This document shows positions 51,661 through 59,487 of a stretch of 64,000 nucleotides of DNA, piece by piece. Position 1 is the stretch's first letter; each line of letters opens with the position of its first letter. The position numbers were made by a program, and so were the translations under genes. The notes under the pieces were generated by a model. That model had not been told where the DNA came from, made no database searches, and was given only the letters and a program-made list of their open reading frames with translations. The DNA comes from Sulfurimonas sp. HSL3-7 (lineage in GTDB: Bacteria; Campylobacterota; Campylobacteria; Campylobacterales; Sulfurimonadaceae), in the NCBI RefSeq assembly GCF_039645985.1, contig NZ_CP147919.1, forward strand, positions 434,001 through 498,000. Direction: 5' to 3'.

Positions 51661-52962
51661 ATGACAATGAAAAAGTGTATCTTATCTTTATTACTATGTA
51701 TTCAAGGAATCTCGATGGCTTCGACAGTGGATTATATTGATGTCGAGGGGGTAAAGATCCCTCTTATTTATGAAGAAGACAAACGTCTTCCTATGGTCTC
51801 CATGCAGCTCGTATTTGAGCAGAGCGGTTCGATCGAAGATGGGAAGCTGCCGGGTCTTGCCAAGATCAGCGGCAGGATGATGAACGAAGGGACCTCGAAA
51901 CTAGGCAGCATCGGTTTTGCCAAAGTCCTTGACGCCAAAGCAGTCCATTTGAGTGCACACACCGGTACAGAGACATTTGTCATTGAACTGAGTTCGCTCA
52001 AAGAGTCTTTTGAATACGGCGTCAAACATGTCAAAATGCTGCTGCGCGATCCCAATCTCAGTCAAGAGACCTTAGAGAAGGTGAAGGCGATCTCTATCGG
52101 TTCGCTGAGCCGTAAAGAGAATGACTATGACTATGTTGCCTCAAATGCGCTCAAAGCGGAACTCTTTAAAGACACTGTCCTGGAGCATCCTTCAAGCGGC
52201 AGAGTGGAGGATGTCAAGAAAATAAAATTAGACGATATTAAAACGTTTTTAAAACAGCATCTTGTCCTGTCGCGTGCCGTTATCGTGATTGGCGGTGACA
52301 TTACTTTGGACGAGGCAAAAACTTCGGTGCATGCACTGCTGAAGGGGCTTCCTAAAGGCAAGACAAGTGAATTACCCTTTATAGAAGCGGATAAAGAGAG
52401 CCAGCACAGTGTGCTGGAACGTGACACTGAACAGGCCTACCTCTACTTCGGCTCGCCCTATGATCTGAAAGTGGGTGACAGCGACGAGTATAAAGCGCGT
52501 GTAGCAGCCTTTATTCTGGGTACAGGCGGTTTCGGAAGCCGCTTGATGGAAGAGATACGGGTCAAACGCGGTCTTGCCTACTCGGCTTATGCCCGTGTGA
52601 ACACAGCCCGTTCCAATGTCTATTTCTCAGGTTACCTGCAGACAAAACTGGAATCCCAAAAAGAGGCGGAAACAACTGTCAAAGAGGTGATAGCCGATTT
52701 CGTTAAAAAGGGTGTGACCCAAGAAGAGCTCGATCAGGCAAAGAAGTTTCTGCTCGGTTCAGAACCACTCCGTGTCGAGACCCTCTCGCAGCGCTTATCC
52801 CGTACGTTTCAAGAGTATTACAAGGGGCAGGAACTTGGCTCAAGTTTAAAAGAGCTGGAGAAGATCAAAGTGCTTTCTCTCGATGAGTTGAATGATTACA
52901 TCAAGAAACATAATGAGATCAACGATCTCACATTTGCCATTGTGACCAATAGCAAAAAATAG
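51661..52962 (+). CDS. M16-family protein lacking the HxxEH zinc motif
   Basis: 433 residues (ATG at 51667 is an alternative start). Signal peptide (cut after SMA), then two M16 halves. At the place of the usual HxxEH zinc motif the sequence reads KLPGLAKISGRMMNEGT, so zinc peptidase activity is unlikely. The R/Y pair of the C-terminal subunit type is present in RVKRGLAYSAYARV. In two-subunit M16B enzymes this is the non-catalytic partner. No HxxEH-containing partner is adjacent. Last gene of the kdsA-mqnC run. Confidence 0.85.
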   Translation: MTMKKCILSLLLCIQGISMASTVDYIDVEGVKIPLIYEEDKRLPMVSMQLVFEQSGSIEDGKLPGLAKISGRMMNEGTSKLGSIGFAKVLDAKAVHLSAHTGTETFVIELSSLKESFEYGVKHVKMLLRDPNLSQETLEKVKAISIGSLSRKENDYDYVASNALKAELFKDTVLEHPSSGRVEDVKKIKLDDIKTFLKQHLVLSRAVIVIGGDITLDEAKTSVHALLKGLPKGKTSELPFIEADKESQHSVLERDTEQAYLYFGSPYDLKVGDSDEYKARVAAFILGTGGFGSRLMEEIRVKRGLAYSAYARVNTARSNVYFSGYLQTKLESQKEAETTVKEVIADFVKKGVTQEELDQAKKFLLGSEPLRVETLSQRLSRTFQEYYKGQELGSSLKELEKIKVLSLDELNDYIKKHNEINDLTFAIVTNSKK

Positions 52963-53206
52963 GCGTCCATGCCTTTGCATATAGGGCTCTCTTCTGATAC
53001 AGGCAGCCCTGTCAGCTAATAAAGATATCACGTCAAATGACGGTTTCTTAGACTTTATGCACTCAGAAATTCCCCGTTTCTACTATTATCCTTTTCTTCT
53101 GCTCTCTACTTCTCTTATTGTTTCAAGCTAATTTACTATTGTGTGGGAAGCTTTAAGATTATAAGGTAGGATTATGTAAAGAGCTTGAATCCAAAAGGAG
53201 GAGAAG

Positions 53207-53887
53207 ATGCTACATACATTAATGACACTGCCTTATGAACAGAGTGCATTGGAGCCCTATATCTCTGCAGAAACAGTTTCCTTTCATTACGGAAAACATC
53301 ATGCAGGATATGTCAACAAACTCAACGCTCTCATCGAAAACACCAAATTCGCCGATATGACGCTTGAGCATATCATCAAAGAAGCGGACGGCGCGATCTT
53401 CAACAACGCCGCGCAGGTTTTCAATCATGACTTTTACTGGCATGGACTCTCCGGTGCAGAAAGCGTTCCGTCAGTGGAACTCTCCGATATGATCGATCGT
53501 GACTTCGGTTCGATGGAGGGCTTCAAAGAGGCATTTCTGGCAGCAGCTGCAGGACTGTTCGGTTCGGGATGGGCCTGGCTGGTCATCACAGATGAGGGTA
53601 CGCTCACGATAGAGCAGCGATCCAATGCCGATACCCCGATACGCCATGGCCGCACGCCGCTTCTGACGTGCGATGTCTGGGAACACGCCTACTACATCGA
53701 CTGTCGTAACGCGCGTCCCGAATACCTGGAAAACTGGTGGAAACTGGTCAACTGGGAGTTCGTATCGGATAATCTTGTCCGGGTGACCAATGATCCGATT
53801 GCCGGTTACAGCCAGCCGTGCAATGATGACAACGAAGTGTGTGACTATGTGGATATGATGCAGGAAAACGAACATACCCCGTCATAA
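53207..53887 (+). CDS. sodB: Fe/Mn superoxide dismutase
   Basis: 226 residues. Metal ligands are in SFHYGKHHAGYV (first His), NHDFYWHGL (second His), and DVWEHAYYID (Asp and His). The Gly-rich GLFGSGWAWL with Gln/Trp is of Fe-SOD type. The chain runs about 30 residues past the normal end (after NWEFVSDNL) with an acidic tail holding two cysteines (QPCNDDNEVC). Start ATG is preceded by AAGGAGGAG. It lies 56 bp before the oxygen-sensitive KOR operon, which it may protect. Confidence 0.93.
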   Translation: MLHTLMTLPYEQSALEPYISAETVSFHYGKHHAGYVNKLNALIENTKFADMTLEHIIKEADGAIFNNAAQVFNHDFYWHGLSGAESVPSVELSDMIDRDFGSMEGFKEAFLAAAAGLFGSGWAWLVITDEGTLTIEQRSNADTPIRHGRTPLLTCDVWEHAYYIDCRNARPEYLENWWKLVNWEFVSDNLVRVTNDPIAGYSQPCNDDNEVCDYVDMMQENEHTPS

Positions 53888-53943
53888 GGGTATGTCACTT
53901 CTCGTAGAGTGTAGCGCGTCCATTTAATCGTGAAGGACAGGGC

Positions 53944-56487
53944 ATGACACAAAACCAACTCAAACGATACAATGGCCGTAACGGTATGAAAGCGTATGTC
54001 GGCTATAAAGGGAAAGTCTACGATGTGACGGAGAGCCCCTTTTGGAAAGAGGGCGATCATGAAGGGTTGCACAGTGCAGGTGCCGATCTGACCCCAATGA
54101 TGATCGGTGCACCGCACGGTGATGAAGTTTTTAACACATTTCGGGTTGTGGCAATGCTGGAAGAAGAGAAAACCGAGGAACAGGATGAACCTTCATCTAT
54201 AGACCCATTGAAAGAGCGTCTGCAGCAGTGGTACAGAAAGTACCATCCTCACCCGATGACTGTCCACTTTCCGATCGCACTGCATATCTTTGCCGCAGGC
54301 TTGGACCTGCTTTTCCTTACTTACCCCAAGACGGCTTATGCCGTCGGCGTGTTTTATACCTTTTTCGTAGCCACCGTGATGGGATTTGTTGCGATGATCC
54401 CCGGACTACTGAGCTGGTGGGTCAATTACGACCTTTCCACACGCCGGCCTTTTATCGTCAAGCTGATCGTCGCGACGTTGACGCTGTTGCTCGGTGTAGT
54501 GGGAATAACCCTCTATCTGGAAGATCCGGCTATCGTTTACGAAGCCTCTGTGGAAGGGATCATCTACCATGCTATTGTCTTGTTTACCGGTATGACTGTT
54601 GTCATTTTGGGGTACTACGGCGGCAAGATCACCTGGGGAGACAGTCCGGAGGCTGAGAAGAAGACTGCAACCGCCGTTACGGAAACGCCGCTACCAGACA
54701 CTTCAGGAGAGTTGCCTGGTGCCGGCAGATTTGAGGTGCCTTTTGCCTCAGAGCAGGCATTACTGCCTATCCAGCGGTTGCAGCATGAAGCTAAAACAAC
54801 AGATTTCAGTAAACAGAGTGGCGTCGCCATATTGATCGGCGGGGCGGCGGGAAGCGGCATCGACACCCTTGAAAAGATCCTCAGCGATGCGTTCAGACGC
54901 AGTGGCTACTACCTCTTCTCCACCAAAGAGTATATGTCCCGCGTACGCGGCGGCAGCAATACGGTACTGATACGGATCTCCGATGCTCCTGTGGAAGCGC
55001 CGTGCCGGGATGTCGACCTCTTCATCGCGATCGACGCGCCGGCCCTCGAACATGCGAGGTGGCGTTGCAGCGAAAAGACGGTGATCGTGGCGGACGGCAT
55101 ATCGGACGAAAAGGAAAAAGCGGTAACGGCGCTCCCGATGAAGGCGGAAGCCCAGAAGCTCGGCAGTGTACACTATGCCAACACCTATGCGGCCGGTGCC
55201 GTCTTCGGCCTGTTCGGCATTGACCTGCAGCCCCTGGTCGAAAGCGTTGCCGAGCATTTTAAAGGGGATACCAAAAACGAAGCGGCGCTGCGCTCCGGTC
55301 AGAAAGCCGGTGCGGCACTGGATCGTTCAGGGCTGCCGGCACTGCCAGAAACGCATCCCGGTGAGACGGCGAAACTCCATCTGATGGACGGTACGACCGC
55401 GTCGGGGTTTGGATTTCTCATCGGCGGCTGCAACTTCGTCGCCTCCTATCCGATGTCGCCCTCGACAGGCGTGCTCAACTTTATGGCGTCGATGTCGAAG
55501 CAGTTTCCCGTCGCGGTCGAACAGAGCGAGGACGAGATCGCTTCTTTGCATATGGTAATGGGGGCCTGGTACGCAGGCGCACGGGCGCTGACGACCACCT
55601 CCGGCGGCGGGTTTGCCCTGATGGGCGAAGCGCTGAGCCTTGCAGGCATGAGCGAGACTCCGGCCGTGATCTATCTTGCCCAGCGGCCGGGGCCCGCAAC
55701 GGGACTGCCGACGCGCAGCGAGCAGGGCGATCTGAACATGGCCCTTCACTCCGGTCACGGGCCCTTCCCGCGTCTGATACTGGCACCGGGGTCACTGCGC
55801 GAGTGCATCGAACTGGGCTACCTGGCTTTTGAACTGGCGGACCGTTACCAGCTGCCTGTCATCGTGCTTAGCGACCAGTACCTTGCCGACTCCATGACGA
55901 TGGTCAGCGATGTGGACTTCTCCCGATTTGAGCAGCGCCGTTATATCGTGCCGACGGATGATGCCTATCAGCGCTATGCTGAGACCGAAAGCGGCGTAAG
56001 CCCCCGGGGTGTTCCCGCTTTCGGTGACGGACTGGTCTGTGCAGACGGCCATGAGCACGATGTGCGCGGACAGATTACCGAGGATCCTTCTCTGCGGGTG
56101 AAGATGGTCTCGAAGCGGGCCCGCAAAGAGGCGGATCTGATCGCCGAAGCTTCTGCCCCAGAACGTTACGGAGAGGGGCGTATCGCGGTGATCGGCTGGG
56201 GGTCAACCCGCGGCGTGATTGCCGAAGCGCTGCGCAGGGTGGACGATCCTAGGCTGATGCAGGTCCATTTCAGCTGGGTGCATCCGCTTAATCCAGAACA
56301 CCTGGAATTTCTGCAAGAGTGCACACACAGGATCGTCATAGAGAACAATGCCGACGGGGCATTTGCCGACCGCCTGCAGCACTACGGCATTAGCGTCGAT
56401 AGCAGCGTGCTGCAGTTCAACGGCTTCGCCTTCTTTGCTGACGAACTTGCGGCAACGATAAGCAAGCGTGTAAAGGAGCTGTCATGA
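53944..56487 (+). CDS. cytochrome b5-DUF2231-2-oxoacid oxidoreductase alpha/gamma fusion
   Basis: 847 residues in one frame. Residues 1-72: cytochrome b5-like domain with the bacterial motif WKEGDHEGLHSAGADLT (His43 likely ligand) and APHG (His58). Residues about 98-235: a DUF2231-like domain of four membrane helices, opening YHPHPMTVHFPIALHIF with further histidines. Residues 290-470: gamma domain of a 2-oxoacid:acceptor oxidoreductase (LIGGAAGSGIDT...). Residues 475-847: alpha domain with FGFLIGGCNFVASYPMSPST and VEQSEDEIASLHMVMGA. A KorB partner follows with a 4-base overlap. The fusion implies a membrane-bound KOR that passes electrons to heme instead of ferredoxin. The second half looks richer in G+C than its surroundings. 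Confidence 0.9.
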   Translation: MTQNQLKRYNGRNGMKAYVGYKGKVYDVTESPFWKEGDHEGLHSAGADLTPMMIGAPHGDEVFNTFRVVAMLEEEKTEEQDEPSSIDPLKERLQQWYRKYHPHPMTVHFPIALHIFAAGLDLLFLTYPKTAYAVGVFYTFFVATVMGFVAMIPGLLSWWVNYDLSTRRPFIVKLIVATLTLLLGVVGITLYLEDPAIVYEASVEGIIYHAIVLFTGMTVVILGYYGGKITWGDSPEAEKKTATAVTETPLPDTSGELPGAGRFEVPFASEQALLPIQRLQHEAKTTDFSKQSGVAILIGGAAGSGIDTLEKILSDAFRRSGYYLFSTKEYMSRVRGGSNTVLIRISDAPVEAPCRDVDLFIAIDAPALEHARWRCSEKTVIVADGISDEKEKAVTALPMKAEAQKLGSVHYANTYAAGAVFGLFGIDLQPLVESVAEHFKGDTKNEAALRSGQKAGAALDRSGLPALPETHPGETAKLHLMDGTTASGFGFLIGGCNFVASYPMSPSTGVLNFMASMSKQFPVAVEQSEDEIASLHMVMGAWYAGARALTTTSGGGFALMGEALSLAGMSETPAVIYLAQRPGPATGLPTRSEQGDLNMALHSGHGPFPRLILAPGSLRECIELGYLAFELADRYQLPVIVLSDQYLADSMTMVSDVDFSRFEQRRYIVPTDDAYQRYAETESGVSPRGVPAFGDGLVCADGHEHDVRGQITEDPSLRVKMVSKRARKEADLIAEASAPERYGEGRIAVIGWGSTRGVIAEALRRVDDPRLMQVHFSWVHPLNPEHLEFLQECTHRIVIENNADGAFADRLQHYGISVDSSVLQFNGFAFFADELAATISKRVKELS

Positions 56488-57329
56488 GCCATCCATTTGA
56501 GCGTGAAAACGTCGATATCGCCTGGTGCCCTGGCTGCGGCAATTTCGGCATTCTTAAACTGATCAAAGAGGTGCTCGACGAGCTGCAGGCGGAGCGAGGC
56601 AGCACCGTCATCGTCTCGGGCATCGGACAGGCGGCGAAAACGCCCTATTATATCGATGTCAATATGTTTGGGGTGCTGCACGGCAGGGCTCTGCCGGTCG
56701 CCACGGCGATCAAGGCGGCGAATCCCGGACTGACGGTCATCGCCGAAGGGGGCGACGGCGATATGTACGGCGAAGGGGGCAACCATTTTCTCCATGCCGT
56801 CCGTCGCAATGTGAACATCGTCCATATCGTCCACAACAACATGGTTTACGGTCTTACCAAAGGCCAGGCGTCGCCGACGAGTCAGATAGGCTTCACGACC
56901 AAAGTGCAGGTCGACGGGGTGGGAAACGAACCCTTTAACCCGCTTGCTGTAGCCCTGGCACTGAAGGCGGGCTTTGTCTCCCGCGTCAACATCGGCAATG
57001 CCGCCCATGCCAAAGAGGTACTCAAAGCCGCATTCCTGCACCCCGGGTATGCCCTGGTCGACATTTTGCAGCCCTGCGTCACCTTCAACAAGATAAACAC
57101 CTACCACTGGTTCAAAGAGAACACCTATCTTCTCGATGCTTCTCATGATGTGACCGATATTGGCGCAGCAGTGGAAAAAGCTTTTGAAACGATGCCGATG
57201 CCGCTGGGTGTGCTTTACAAAGATATCAGCAGTACGTTTGAACAGCGCGTGCGTCGGGGAGACACAAAACCGCTTTACGCGACCCGGCACGACACAGCGC
57301 AGATACAGGATCTTTTTGACCGGTATTGA
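56484..57329 (+). CDS. 2-oxoacid:acceptor oxidoreductase beta subunit (KorB type)
   Basis: 281 residues. TPP-binding subunit with the motif GGDGDMYGEGGNHFLHAVRRN and the NNMVYGLTKGQASPTS loop; WCPGCGNFG near the N-terminus and a later Cys (QPCVTF) supply [4Fe-4S] ligands. It decarboxylates 2-oxoglutarate (or another 2-oxoacid) with CoA. No ferredoxin-like delta subunit is encoded, so the electrons leave via the cluster to an acceptor, perhaps the cytochrome b5 domain of the partner. ATGA overlap with the alpha fusion gene. G+C-rich codon use as in the fusion gene. Confidence 0.93.
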   Translation: MSHPFERENVDIAWCPGCGNFGILKLIKEVLDELQAERGSTVIVSGIGQAAKTPYYIDVNMFGVLHGRALPVATAIKAANPGLTVIAEGGDGDMYGEGGNHFLHAVRRNVNIVHIVHNNMVYGLTKGQASPTSQIGFTTKVQVDGVGNEPFNPLAVALALKAGFVSRVNIGNAAHAKEVLKAAFLHPGYALVDILQPCVTFNKINTYHWFKENTYLLDASHDVTDIGAAVEKAFETMPMPLGVLYKDISSTFEQRVRRGDTKPLYATRHDTAQIQDLFDRY

Positions 57330-57401
57330 ACTAGAGTGCGTTATTAATTACAGCTGCCCAGGCAAGACGACGGAGGAAAAGAAGATGCCTCTTTTAGAAG
57401 A

Positions 57402-57860
57402 TCACTCTTTGATGAACTTTTGATTTTCAGGGTTGGACAGAAAACTTGCCATCGAATTCTCGATGCCGTTCTCTCTCTGTGGCGGTTGGTTGCTTGCCGT
57501 TTCCTTCGGAGAAGCAAGATTGACGAAGATCGGGGTCTCATCAACGATAACCTGCATGATGCTCAAAAGCGGTACCTGCACAAAACTGCCGATATTCTCT
57601 TCGCCGAAGCCGGCTTCAAAGATGAGCGAATCGTTATCGAGACGGGCACTTTCAAAGGTGTAGCCGGCCAGAAAGAAAAGGGTCATCGGGCGGAACTCTT
57701 GGCGGATATGTTCCGGGAGATCGGGTTCAAAGGTGAGGTGTTCGATCTTGCAGAGAATGCCGAAGTTCTGTTCCTGTTCGAACAAAAAGAGAAGCAGCTC
57801 CTGAATATGCTTGCTCATCAACTTCATATAGCTTTCATCTTTGATCATTTCGTACAACAT
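57402..57860 (-). CDS. conserved protein, possibly SspB-like
   Basis: 152 residues without signal peptide. The middle section (about 55-115) has strands FFLAGYTFESARLDNDSLIFEAGFG and VQVPLLSIMQVIVDE that resemble the SspB beta fold (LxxxxLxNDxxxFxAxFG...VxVPLxAVxxI). SspB tethers ssrA-tagged substrates to ClpXP. The tail after residue 120 is polar and variable, like the flexible ClpX-docking tail, though the usual basic XB motif is not obvious. The assignment is by pattern and not certain. It follows the aminotransferase gene on the minus strand with a 9-bp gap. Confidence 0.6.
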   Translation of the reverse strand: MLYEMIKDESYMKLMSKHIQELLLFLFEQEQNFGILCKIEHLTFEPDLPEHIRQEFRPMTLFFLAGYTFESARLDNDSLIFEAGFGEENIGSFVQVPLLSIMQVIVDETPIFVNLASPKETASNQPPQRENGIENSMASFLSNPENQKFIKE

Positions 57861-57869
57861 CGTTAACCC

Positions 57870-58460
57870 CTAGCTTTTTAATGGCGCAATTATACCATTT
57901 TTGATCTCTTCAAACCCTATCATGGCGTTGAGCAGGGCAAAGTGCGAAAATTTATCGAGATCGTGAAGATGGATCTCGCTCTCAAAGATCTTCTTCTCAT
58001 CGAGCAGACGCGCGCGCGTTGTCCCTTTTAAAAGGGGGTGTTTGGGTGTCAGCCATCTCTGGCCGTCAAAAAAAGCGATATTGGCGATAGAGGTGTCTGT
58101 CACCAGATCATTTTTGACGATAAGGATATCATCGGCATCGCCTTTTCGCATAAACAGTACATCAAGCGGGCGCCTGTCCGCGTATTTCAGGGTGTAGTCA
58201 AGTTCGTCTGCCTGAACGAGCTGCAGTTTTCGGATCGTTCTCTTTTGATAGGGGATATAGTCGATAGTGAAGGATTCCGCATCATAAATGATACGGCAGC
58301 GGTACATTTTCTTGTCCGGAGGTTTGATCAGTGAGGCAAGGTCATAATGACAGCTGTACCCCAGCTGTTCCAGACTGTTGTCCATACGCTGCTGATGGTA
58401 GAAGAGGTGTTGCGGCCGGCCATTCTCAACGCGAATGGTCTCTAGAAGCTTCCTACTCAC
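57870..58460 (-). CDS. aminotransferase class IV / aminodeoxychorismate lyase-like protein
   Basis: 196 residues, shorter than the usual 270. It keeps the class IV pattern: LLETIRVENGRPQHLFYHQQRMDNSL at the start, KNDLVTDTSIANIAFF (family motif ExSxxN with D for E), and the final TTRARLLDEKK. The PLP lysine expected in the centre is probably Lys92-93 region. It may be a 4-amino-4-deoxychorismate lyase (PabC) for folate. Overlaps cysK by 8 bases; part of the minus-strand run cysK-pabC-like-SspB-like. Confidence 0.75.
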   Translation of the reverse strand: MSRKLLETIRVENGRPQHLFYHQQRMDNSLEQLGYSCHYDLASLIKPPDKKMYRCRIIYDAESFTIDYIPYQKRTIRKLQLVQADELDYTLKYADRRPLDVLFMRKGDADDILIVKNDLVTDTSIANIAFFDGQRWLTPKHPLLKGTTRARLLDEKKIFESEIHLHDLDKFSHFALLNAMIGFEEIKNGIIAPLKS

Positions 58461-59376
58461 TAAAAAGTGCGGTGCTCAGGTAACGCTCACCTGTATCGCA
58501 GAGGATGGTGACGATGGTCTTGCCCTTGTTCTCCGGACGTGCTGCTACCTGCATCGCAGCATAGACGTTGGCACCGGCCGAGATACCGACCAAAAGCCCC
58601 TCTTTGCGGGCAACCATTTTTGCGGTCTCGATCGCATCTTCATTGCTCACTTTGACCACTTCGCCATAGATAGCGGTATTTAGGATTTCCGGAATAAATC
58701 CGGCACCGATACCCTGGATCTTGTGCGGGCCGGGCTGACCGCCGGAAAGGACGGCTGAGTCTTTCGGCTCAACGGCGACGATCTGAATATCCGGTACCTC
58801 CTCTTTCAATACGGTACCGGTCCCGGTGAGGGTCCCGCCTGTGCCGACTGCGGCGACAAAGATATCGATATTTTTGTCGGTATCACGGAGGATCTCTTTG
58901 GCTGTGGTAAGACGGTGGACTTCCGGATTGGCCGGGTTCTGAAACTGTTGGAGGATAATGGCATCATCAAGGCTCTGCTGCAGCTCCTGCGCTTTGTCGA
59001 TCGCCCCTTTCATACCGGCTGCCGCCGGAGTCAGAACAAGGTCGGCACCCAGTGCTTTGAGAAGGTTACGGCGTTCCAGACTCATGGATTCCGGCATGGT
59101 CAATGTCAGTTTCAGACCCAGTGCTGCACAGATGGAGGCCAGTGCGATACCGGTATTGCCGCTTGTCGGTTCGATGATACGGGTATTGCCCTTGATGAGT
59201 CCTCTGTCCAGGGCATCTTTGATCATATTGAAGCCGATGCGGTCTTTGACAGAACTTGTCGGGTTCATAAACTCACATTTGCCCAGAATCGTGGTACCAC
59301 TCTTCAAGGAAGGATGGTTAAGTTTGACTAAGGGGGTATTTCCGATCAGTTCGGTGATATTGTTGGCGATGTTCAT
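58453..59376 (-). CDS. cysK: cysteine synthase (O-acetylserine sulfhydrylase)
   Basis: 307 residues. PLP lysine in NPTSSVKDRIGF, the substrate loop TSGNTGIALA, the phosphate-binding GTGGTLTGTG, and the sulfide-site C-terminal GERYLSTALFSE tail that is the usual docking end. It forms L-cysteine from O-acetylserine and sulfide. The C-terminus ends in Glu rather than the Ile that binds serine acetyltransferase. Overlaps the next gene by 8 bases. Confidence 0.95.
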   Translation of the reverse strand: MNIANNITELIGNTPLVKLNHPSLKSGTTILGKCEFMNPTSSVKDRIGFNMIKDALDRGLIKGNTRIIEPTSGNTGIALASICAALGLKLTLTMPESMSLERRNLLKALGADLVLTPAAAGMKGAIDKAQELQQSLDDAIILQQFQNPANPEVHRLTTAKEILRDTDKNIDIFVAAVGTGGTLTGTGTVLKEEVPDIQIVAVEPKDSAVLSGGQPGPHKIQGIGAGFIPEILNTAIYGEVVKVSNEDAIETAKMVARKEGLLVGISAGANVYAAMQVAARPENKGKTIVTILCDTGERYLSTALFSE

Positions 59377-59487
59377 AAGGTACTTCCTTAGGTATCAGAG
59401 AAAAATCTCTTTAGAATTGTCTGTATAGTAATTCTTCCTAGGTTAAAGTTGCGTAAATCTGAGTAAAACGGTAAGGAATACTGCCTT

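Noticed and set aside
51661-52962. Active M16 zinc protease
   Set aside because: The HxxEH motif and downstream glutamate arrangement are absent.
54760-55795. Several ORFs antisense to the KorA fusion gene
   Set aside because: High G+C lowers stop-codon frequency in other frames; these lack starts with RBS and any recognisable motif.
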